Shown: positions 24,620 to 32,200 of the stretch, in pieces
How positions within the stretch are numbered: position 1 is the first letter of the stretch
How the letters are laid out: every line of letters starts with the position of its first letter
From: Gemmatimonadota bacterium
GTDB taxonomy: Bacteria; JAAXHH01
Length of the DNA stretch: 51,122 bases
NCBI GenBank assembly: GCA_026706345.1
Contig: JAPOYX010000148.1
Span: 1-51,122, forward strand
Reading direction: 5' to 3'
The notes under the pieces: generated by a model
What the model was told of the DNA's origin: nothing
Database searches by the model: none
What the model saw: the letters and a program-made list of their open reading frames with translations, nothing else
Program-made: the position numbers and the translations under genes

Positions 24620-25575
24620 AACTGGTAGATGAATTCAACGAGTTCCTTTCCAACCACGTGAACATCAATCAGTCTCGGTTGGACGACTTGAATGACCACG
24701 TGTCGGCAGTGACAACGCATTTGAGCCGGCACCTAGATCTCTTCGAGAAGGTCGAAAGCCAAGGTTCCTACGCTTTGAGAACTATAATCAAGCCGATAGG
24801 AATTAGGGAATACGACGCAGATATCCTGCTCTTTATGAAGTACCAGCCGGACATGAAGCCGCCCGACTACATTGACGGTGTTTACAAATGTCTCCAGCAG
24901 CATGGGTTGTACAGAGACATGGTGAAAAGAAAAACTCGGTGTGTAATGGTCGACTATGCCGGGGACTTCCACTTAGACATAGTTCCGTGCATCGAATACA
25001 ACGGCCAACGCTATATATGCAACAACAAAACCAACCAGTTCGAAGTTACGGACGGAACCGGCTATCGGGACTGGTTCAACGAGAAGACTCAAATCACTAA
25101 TGGCCATCTCAAGAGGGTCACCAGGTTACTGAAATATATGAGGGACCACAAAGGCAACTTCACGGCCCCGTCGATCCTACTTACTACACTCATCGGGATA
25201 TCCGTACAGGACAACGAGGGCAGCGACAGTTTCAAGACCGTCCCAGACACTTTGATGATAGTCTGCAACCGCATAAGTGCTTTCTTGCAGGCCAACCCTT
25301 CCATGCCGGAGATTCGCAACCCGGTACTGCCCCATGAGACCTTCACACGTCACTGGAACCAGAGCAAGTACCAGAACTTCAGGGAAAAGTTCATGATTTA
25401 CACCCTACAGGTAAACGACGCATTCGAAGAGAAGGATTTGTGGAAAAGCATAAAAAAGTGGCAAAAGCTGTTTGGTGAAGAATTCGGTAAGTCCAAGACT
25501 CCTAACACAATCGTTTCCTCCAAACCTGCAATGACTGCAGCAGTCGTAACACCGAGGAAGCCATATTCGAGATGA
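24616..25575 (+). CDS. CD-NTase, CBASS cyclic-oligonucleotide synthase
   Basis: A 319-residue cGAS/DncV-like nucleotidyltransferase. The catalytic G-S is at residues 50-51 (QGSYALRT), the metal-binding D-x-D is Asp67/Asp69 (EYDADILLF), and the third acidic residue is Asp121 (FHLDIVP). The C-terminal helical half contains the conserved TGGHLKR-like segment (ITNGHLKRVTRLLKYMRDHKG). The product should be a cyclic di- or trinucleotide that activates the patatin; the base specificity cannot be read from sequence alone. Both ends overlap neighbouring genes by four bases. The C-terminus (RKPYSR) is the expected conjugation target of the downstream E2-like protein in type II systems. Confidence 0.92.
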   Translation: MKLVDEFNEFLSNHVNINQSRLDDLNDHVSAVTTHLSRHLDLFEKVESQGSYALRTIIKPIGIREYDADILLFMKYQPDMKPPDYIDGVYKCLQQHGLYRDMVKRKTRCVMVDYAGDFHLDIVPCIEYNGQRYICNNKTNQFEVTDGTGYRDWFNEKTQITNGHLKRVTRLLKYMRDHKGNFTAPSILLTTLIGISVQDNEGSDSFKTVPDTLMIVCNRISAFLQANPSMPEIRNPVLPHETFTRHWNQSKYQNFREKFMIYTLQVNDAFEEKDLWKSIKKWQKLFGEEFGKSKTPNTIVSSKPAMTAAVVTPRKPYSR

Positions 25576-26207
25576 TCCTACGAGACACCGATATAAAATG
25601 GATGGCGTCTAACTTCCCCGAACTTTCTTACCTGCCCGCAGACCGGTGTATAGTCGGCAGTCTTCACTTTTGCGCTGCATTTGACAGGGAGACCGGCGAG
25701 TTGAAGTTGGGGGATACCGAGGATCATCGGGCAATCAGCACGTTCCTTTGCGACAAGTTCGAGGTCCGTTACAACCTGGATTGTGCCCAACGAAATGGAT
25801 GGCCTAAGGTCTATGAGATCGGTGGACGGCGAGTCGATATTGCGGAGCAGAACCATTGCAATTTGATCGACCTGCATTTCTTTGCAGATGGAGCTTGCTG
25901 CCTGAGCCTCAGATTTTCGGGTGAGAGGAATCTGACCCTGAAACGGTTTACAAACGAACTGGTGGTACCTTTCTTCTACCGATTGGCTTACACTGATCGT
26001 TATGGATTGACCGCAGCAAGAAACAACTTATGGGGAGAGTACTCCCATGGAGACGCAGGTATTCGTGAGTACGTAGAAGAACTACGAAGTATAGCAAGCA
26101 AAGAACCTCATAGGAACGACCCCTGCCCATGCGGGAGTGGATCAAAATACAAACAATGTCATCTTGACGAGGTGGAGGAACTAAAAAGGAACTATACGGA
26201 TAACTAA
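25572..26207 (+). CDS. CBASS E2-like protein with C-terminal SEC-C zinc motif
   Basis: A 211-residue protein. Residues ~60-165 have the bacterial E2 (UBC-like) pattern seen in short type II CBASS: WPKVYEIGGRR, a hydrophobic strand LHFFADGACCLSL with candidate catalytic Cys109/Cys110, and the tail pattern NELVVPFFYRL followed by WGEYSHGDAGIREYVEEL. Residues 185-197 carry CPCGSG-x5-CH, a SEC-C zinc-binding motif, an unusual addition. Short type II systems use such E2 proteins to conjugate the CD-NTase C-terminus. The four-base overlap with the CD-NTase gene supports co-function. E1 and JAB genes are absent. The E2 assignment is from pattern memory and should be tested by structure prediction. 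Confidence 0.72.
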   Translation: MILRDTDIKWMASNFPELSYLPADRCIVGSLHFCAAFDRETGELKLGDTEDHRAISTFLCDKFEVRYNLDCAQRNGWPKVYEIGGRRVDIAEQNHCNLIDLHFFADGACCLSLRFSGERNLTLKRFTNELVVPFFYRLAYTDRYGLTAARNNLWGEYSHGDAGIREYVEELRSIASKEPHRNDPCPCGSGSKYKQCHLDEVEELKRNYTDN

Positions 26208-26745
26208 CAACCCCTAATGACACAATACGGGCTTAGTAGTTTTGGATCCTCCACACCGCGATGGCCCGCTGTGTCTGTTTATTTCGCGCTGAATGTGCGC
26301 GAACTCGCGAGCAAGTATCCATCCACATCTCGCTCCCACTTCAATCCTCCAGTTTGTCCTCTAACTCCCTGAGCTTAGTGTTCTGAAAGGTGATCCATCA
26401 CGGCGACCAGGGATCGCAGTGAACCTAGATGGCATTTAGCAAGCGATGCAATCTGGCTAGAGTACAACTACCAGTGGGTTCGGTCGATGACTGCTAAGAA
26501 ACCGTCCTGTTCGAGAGCTTTTATAAACCATTCTGGAATGCAAACTGTTTGATCGAAGGTGTTTTGCCACGAAGGTCGAGGCTCTCCCTGTTCTAACACA
26601 TCGCGGGTTTCGGCGATATCCAGCGGTGTCACTCTTCCCTCGGACACCTCTCAACCATAAACTACGACAATAGTTAAAGAGCAGTCTGAATCAGAAACTG
26701 TCCACAAAGCGGGTAATATCAATCATTAGCAGGTGTTTTTTTATG
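26208..26745. other. Non-coding AT-richer spacer between CBASS and restriction-modification genes
   Basis: Nothing gene-like was recognised. Short frames exist but none has a ribosome-binding site or recognisable product, and no terminator, tRNA or recombination site was seen. It is part of the AT-richer island and may contain gene remains too degraded to identify. Confidence 0.5.
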
Positions 26746-26783
26746 CTATGATTTCGCTTGTTTTTAGTCAGTTATAATCATAG
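26746..26783 (+). promoter_or_regulatory. Promoter with flanking 8-bp inverted repeat before the methyltransferase
   Basis: TATAAT at 26773-26778 is a consensus -10 box. CTATGATT (26746-26753) and AATCATAG (26776-26783) are perfect inverted copies, with a 22-bp spacer that contains the -35 position. Such an arrangement is typical of operators that control restriction-modification genes. Confidence 0.55.
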
Positions 26784-26822
26784 TATTTTGATTGGTAATC
26801 CAAACGTTTAGGAGGAGTTGAA

Positions 26823-27962
26823 GTGCACGAATTTAATGAGGAACAACCACTCAGAGTCGCTACCGTGCGTGATCTGGTCGCAAGGTGGGTCAAATCACGT
26901 TCAGTTGCGGTAAATTTAGGATTGCCGGAATGGGATGACCGCCTAAACCGATGGCGTGTCCCGTTGGTCTCGGAACAAAGTGGATCCGAACCCATTGGTG
27001 AGGTGCAAGTCAGTTCTAGCGGGGATATCGCAGGAAGTACCGATCTTAATCTTTGTTTGCAGAGAGAGCGTCTATCTACATCAACAAAGCCCCAGACATA
27101 TTCGAGATACAAGGGTGTATCGTTCACACCGGTTCCTTCAAAGATTGTATTGGGCGACGCTCGTACAGTCTTAGTTGATTTTCCGCCAAACACCGCACAA
27201 CTGGTGTTTACTTCGCCTCCCTACTTTAATGCAAAACCTGAATCACACGAAAGTTTAAACTACGAACATTACCTTGATTTTCTCAGAGATGTCTTTAAAA
27301 AATGCCACGCCATCTTGTCTGAAGGAAGGTTCTTGGTCGTAAACACCAGTCCCGTGCTTATGAGACGAACGTCAAGGGCGTCTTCAAGCAAACGGCTTCC
27401 AATCCCTTATGATCTCCATCCAATCTTAAAAAAAATCGGTTTTGATTTTATCGATGATATTATCTGGGAGAAACCTGAAGGGGCAGGTTGGAACTTGGGA
27501 CGGGGGCGTCGATTTGCAGCAGACAGACAACCTCTTCAATATAAGGCAGTTAGTGTTACGGAAAACGTAATGGTCTACAGGAAGAAGACAGACAAGCTGA
27601 TTGACTGGAACATAAGAAACCACCCGTTTCCAGAGGCCGTAAAATCTTCAAGGATTGAGGATGGATATGAACGGACAAATGTTTGGAAATTGCATCCCGC
27701 GTCTCATAAACAACATCCTGCCGTGTTTCCAGATGCACTGGCGGAACGAGTTATACGGTATTATTCTTTCAAAGGAGATTTGATCTTGGATCCCTTTGCT
27801 GGAACAGGTACAACGGGGCGCGTTGCTGGAGAATTAGGGCGCCGTTTCCTGATGATCGAAAACTCGTCTAAGTATTTTGAAATTCAGGCCAGTGATTCCA
27901 CTCTGATGCGATTTAAGCCTGATGTATATGACTTTCAATATGACGGTGTGTCGCCTGAATGA
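26823..27962 (+). CDS. Type II DNA methyltransferase, beta class (N4-cytosine or N6-adenine)
   Basis: A 379-residue methyltransferase. Motif IV TSPPYF (Thr130-Phe135) precedes the AdoMet-binding motif I DPFAGTGTTG (from Asp323), the circular order of the beta class; the TSPPY form is usual for N4-cytosine enzymes. The central region (~195-250) is the recognition domain. The first ~95 residues form an extra N-terminal domain with WRVPLVSEQSGSEPIGEVQV, which is not part of the catalytic fold. The start is GTG 26823 with AGGAGGAG eight bases before it. Its stop overlaps the endonuclease start (ATGA). It protects host DNA from the partner enzyme. Confidence 0.88.
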   Translation: MHEFNEEQPLRVATVRDLVARWVKSRSVAVNLGLPEWDDRLNRWRVPLVSEQSGSEPIGEVQVSSSGDIAGSTDLNLCLQRERLSTSTKPQTYSRYKGVSFTPVPSKIVLGDARTVLVDFPPNTAQLVFTSPPYFNAKPESHESLNYEHYLDFLRDVFKKCHAILSEGRFLVVNTSPVLMRRTSRASSSKRLPIPYDLHPILKKIGFDFIDDIIWEKPEGAGWNLGRGRRFAADRQPLQYKAVSVTENVMVYRKKTDKLIDWNIRNHPFPEAVKSSRIEDGYERTNVWKLHPASHKQHPAVFPDALAERVIRYYSFKGDLILDPFAGTGTTGRVAGELGRRFLMIENSSKYFEIQASDSTLMRFKPDVYDFQYDGVSPE

Positions 27963-28861
27963 ATAACAAACTCCCGGCCAATCAAATCCAGATATTCGAC
28001 CCATTTGCGCCAGAAGGTATCAGGGAAGCAGTCGCAAGGATTCTTGAGGGTCATAACTATCGGTTGTTTTTTGAGGATGTTACTAAGCGTCGTCTGATAG
28101 CCGCATATCGAGAGTTAGCTAAGTTTAAAATGGACGACCAGAATGATGATGAAAAATGGAAGGAAGCTATAATCGAAGAGATTACACGCGGGGATGACAA
28201 AAACTCGGACAAAAATCTGAAATTCTGGTTATTGGGGTTGACAAAAAAAACTGCTCAGAATCTTGGTGTGAAAAAAGCGGAATATCCACAGTTATTCGAT
28301 AGAATGATTCATGAAATCCAGTCTCAAAGCTCATATTTGGGAGTCAGAGACAGCGCCTTGCTAGTCTGGGCGGGAGCTGCTACCCTGACAGTGCGGGGTT
28401 CACAGAAGGCGAGAGTGGGAAAACTACTAGAAAAAGGTGTCGTTAGAGCAGCCTTGACCATAGTTGGACTAAGCGAGTCCAACGGGGATTTTGTTTTAAA
28501 CATAATGCCTGACCAAGAAGTAGACAGAGAAACCGATGCGGAGGTAAGGACTAGACGAGGTACCGTTCGAATTGACGTTGCGATGATTGGCGAGGGAAAT
28601 CCCGAAGTTATCGATGATAAGATATCCAGAGTTGGCCGAAACGGTGTTGTTCTTTTTGACAAACTTTCTCCGAATAGCAACGCTTGGGCAAACGGAGAAC
28701 GGCAGAATGTTAAGATGATTCAAATGCGCAATTCAGATCCAGTTGAAGAACTTCGATCTCATTTAGGCAAGCTTGGTGTCGGAGTAGTGCCAGATGAGAT
28801 ACCTATAAACGATATAGCTAATAAGGTTTTGGCAATAGATCCCAGTCAGTTCGACTTTTAG
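27959..28861 (+). CDS. CfrBI-family type II restriction endonuclease
   Basis: A 300-residue protein overlapping the methyltransferase gene by four bases. The C-terminal half contains a PD-(D/E)xK-like core: RIDVAMIGEGNPEVIDDKIS, with Asp206, then Asp219-x-Lys221 after a strand. The segment DREVDAE-like (DRETDAEVRTRRGTVRIDV) and VGRNGVVLFDKLSP resemble CfrBI-type enzymes, which recognise CCWWGG and are paired with N4-cytosine methyltransferases. The specificity of this enzyme is not proven. Low-GC codon use agrees with acquisition together with the methyltransferase. Confidence 0.68.
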   Translation: MNNKLPANQIQIFDPFAPEGIREAVARILEGHNYRLFFEDVTKRRLIAAYRELAKFKMDDQNDDEKWKEAIIEEITRGDDKNSDKNLKFWLLGLTKKTAQNLGVKKAEYPQLFDRMIHEIQSQSSYLGVRDSALLVWAGAATLTVRGSQKARVGKLLEKGVVRAALTIVGLSESNGDFVLNIMPDQEVDRETDAEVRTRRGTVRIDVAMIGEGNPEVIDDKISRVGRNGVVLFDKLSPNSNAWANGERQNVKMIQMRNSDPVEELRSHLGKLGVGVVPDEIPINDIANKVLAIDPSQFDF

Positions 28862-28987
28862 TAATCCGCTAGATACGTACTATTGATATGCATGGACATC
28901 ATCCTCGATATCATAGGTCCGAACCCTCCTGATATTTCACCCCTCTTGTCCCCTATCCTCTGTGTATTACCATGTCCTATCGCCTAG

Positions 28988-29023
28988 GCCGGTTTTTGCT
29001 TGAACCGGCTTTTCAACTTTTTT
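28988..29023 (+). terminator. Rho-independent terminator at the right edge of the island
   Basis: GCCGGTT (28988-28994) pairs with AACCGGC (29003-29009) around an eight-base loop; TTTT and then TTTTTT follow. It lies ~127 bp after the endonuclease stop and overlaps the promoter-like TTGAAC of the next gene. Confidence 0.8.
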
Positions 29024-29028
29024 ATATT
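29000..29028 (+). promoter_or_regulatory. Promoter for the peptidase-FtsX fusion gene
   Basis: TTGAAC (29000-29005) and TATATT (29023-29028) are 17 bp apart, giving a ~205-nt leader to the ATG at 29242. The -35 lies inside the terminator hairpin. No further regulatory element was recognised in 29030-29241. Confidence 0.55.
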
Positions 29029-29241
29029 GCTATGTTCAAGTATGCTACAACTCACTACGCTCGGAATGAATGCGAAATCGACGGCCTCGCGGCGGTTCTG
29101 GGCATTCCCATGTTCCCCAGCAAAGACTGACGCGGAGGCGGCGGTTCCGCGCTACTTCCAGCGTACGAAACCGCCGGTTCCGGAATCGGACAGGTGCAGA
29201 GGCGGCGGAGTTACGCGACCTCTTATCAGGGATAGACGCTT

Positions 29242-32200
29242 ATGTGGTCGAAGATAAAAACGGGAATCGGGATCGCCATCGCGGTGTTGATGCTGTCCTC
29301 GGTCACCATCTTCCATCCCAGGGATATTACCGAGAATATCCTGATGAAGCTGATCTCCCTGCCGGAACCCCAGGAGATTCAGCCCTTCCTGGGCCATGAC
29401 CGCGACCTCGAGGAGGCCCTGGAGTCGGTCAGCGCGGAGTCGGTCGCGCAGACGGTGCGGACTCTCTCTTCCTATCCTTCCCGGGTGGTGGGCTACGCCG
29501 GCGCCGATTCGGCCTACGAATACATCAGGGATCAGTTCGAAGAGATCGGCCTGCAGGACATCCGCACCGAGACCTTCCCCGTCACGGTACCCATCGACAA
29601 GGGATCGAAGCTTACGGTTCTGGAAACGGGCGAAGAGATCCCGCTGCACGCCCTCTGGCCCAATCTCGTACGCACGCCCACCACGCCCCGCGAAGGACTT
29701 TCCGGTCCGATCGTCTACGGCGGCAAAGGGGAATTCGGCGACTTCAACGGGTACGACATGCAGGGCAGCATCGTACTCATGGACTTCGATTCGCAGGACC
29801 GTTTCGTCAACGCCCGGATGCTCGGCGCCGACGCCATCATCTTCTTCGACAACGGACGGGTGACCCGGAGCGAGGCGGAGCTCAAATTCATGGGTCTTCC
29901 GCTCAACGTGCCCCGCTACTGGGTCGATAAGGATCACGTGCCCGGCCTCCTGGCCCTGGCTGAATCCGGGACGAGCCGGGTGAACGTTCAGGCCCGGATG
30001 GAATGGGAGGTCGTGGAAGGGAAGAACATCTTCGGATGGATACCCGGCCTCGACGAGGAAATGCCGAATGTCAGAGACGAGACCCGCACGAAGTGGAAGG
30101 ACTACACGATCGTCATCGAGTCCTTCTACGACGCCATGTCGGTGGTCCCGGGCCTGGCGCCGGGCGCCGAAAGCGCCACGGGGGTCGCCGCGCTGCTCGA
30201 GGTCGCCCGGGCGGTCAAGCGTTACAACCCGAAGTACTCCGTGGTCATCCTGGCCACTTCCGCCCACTTCATGGGACTGGAAGGCGCGCACAACTGGCTG
30301 TACCGGCACGGCAGGGCCAGCGGCCACTTCATGTCGAAGATCCCCGAGGAGGATAAGATCGATTTCGACATGTTCTTCGGCCTCGATCTCTCCAGTCACG
30401 AATCACGCGTGGGCAGTTTCGCCTTCGGCACCTTCGACAACGCCGCCTGGGCGACCAACCATTACATCAAGAACATCTTCGCGCCCTATTCCAGGAAGTT
30501 CGCGGGCTACATCCAGGAAGCCTTCGGGGCCGGCGCCGATTCGGCCCGGTACGTCAACGCCATCGTGCCGCCGCAGCGGACCTGGAAGGACTTCATGCCC
30601 GTCAAGCTGGGCCTGGACAGCGAAGCCGTCACCTACTTCGGCAAGAAGGGCATGTCCTTCGTTACGCCCAACGGGACGCGGGGACTGGTGGACACGCCCA
30701 ACGACGTGTTCGAATCGGTCGACATCGCCAATATCACCGAGCAGGCGCGGTCGCTCGCGGTCATGCTGGCCCGGGCCACCACGGACGGCGAACTCTTCGA
30801 AGAGACCAAGCTCAAGATTCAGGACACGGCCCATGACATGACGGGAACGGTCTACGAATTCGACCGGGACGTCAACTTCTTCGTGCCCAAGAAGCCCATC
30901 CCCGGCGCGCTGGTCACCTATTACAAGAGCTTGACCAACACGGGCGTGCGCGGCATCCTGATCAACAAGGCCGATTCCCTCGGACGCTTCGCCTTCCGTC
31001 CGCTGAAACAGCAGAAAGGGCCGATAAAGCTGCGGTCGTACGCCCTGGACGAGGACGGTGAAATCATCTACGCGCCGGACCTGGGACAGGAGGGGGACAA
31101 GACCTTCCCCCTGGACGCGGCCAGCGGTGCAAACGAAAACACCACGCTGCAGATCGTGTTCCGGGCCCGGGCCCTCGACGTGTACGAGATCATCGACTCC
31201 CGGTACCTCACCGCGCTGGATAAGCTGACTGTCCTGGCGCAGAATGACGCCGAACCCCAGTGGTACGGCCACAGCTACGTCGAGAAGCAAAGCGGTGCGG
31301 AAGGCCGCACCGTACCCGCGGCCGTCGTCTTCGCCAAGCCGGGCCAGCGCCTCAAGCTGCTCATGAGCACCAGCCTCTTCGGCGTCAAATACCTGCTGAC
31401 CAACGCGCCGGACACCTTCCTGAAAAACCCCGTCGAGCCGGGCGAAGTGACCCTGGAACTCCTGGAGGAGGCCCAGGGCCAGGGGTACCTGGTCGACCAG
31501 GGGCTCATCGTCAATCCGTCCTACCAAGGTACCCGGGACATGTGGGTCGTCGACGACGTCCGGCTCAAGCAGCTCGCGCGCTTCGGCGTGGAGAACCAGC
31601 GCATCGAGCAACTCCACGAACAGGCGCGCGTCACCCTCCTCGAGGCGGAAGAGCACCTGGCGAACCGGGAATACGACGCCTTCATCTCCAAGTCGCGGGA
31701 GGCCTGGGGCCTGGAAGCGCGGGGTTACCCGGAAGTCAAGTCCACGGCGGACGACACCGTCAAGGGCGTGATCTTCTACTTCATCCTGCTCATCCCCTTC
31801 TCCTTCTTCATGGAACGACTGGTCTTCGGGTTTCCGACGATCAACAAGCGGATCTTCGGATTCGCCGCTTTCTTCATCGCGATTTTCCTCGTGCTGCAGC
31901 AGGTCCACCCCGCCTTCAAGCTCAGCACGTCGCCCTACGTCATCTTCCTGGCCTTCGTCATCTTCGCGCTGGGGACGACCGTGCTCATCATCGTCCTGTC
32001 CAAGTTCAACCAGGAAGTGCAGAAGATCAAGCGGGCGCAGACCGGCATGCACGAGGCCGACATCGGCCGGCTGAGCGCCACGGCCGTCGCCCTGTCGCTG
32101 GGCGTTTCCAACCTGCGCAAGCGGAAGATCCGCACGGCCCTCACGGCGGCGACCATCACGCTGCTGACCTTTACCGTGCTGTCCTTTACGTCCATCACGA

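Noticed and set aside
22430-29030. Prophage or integrative element
   Set aside because: No integrase, structural, conjugation or att-like direct repeats were found; tRNA genes are more than 10 kb away.
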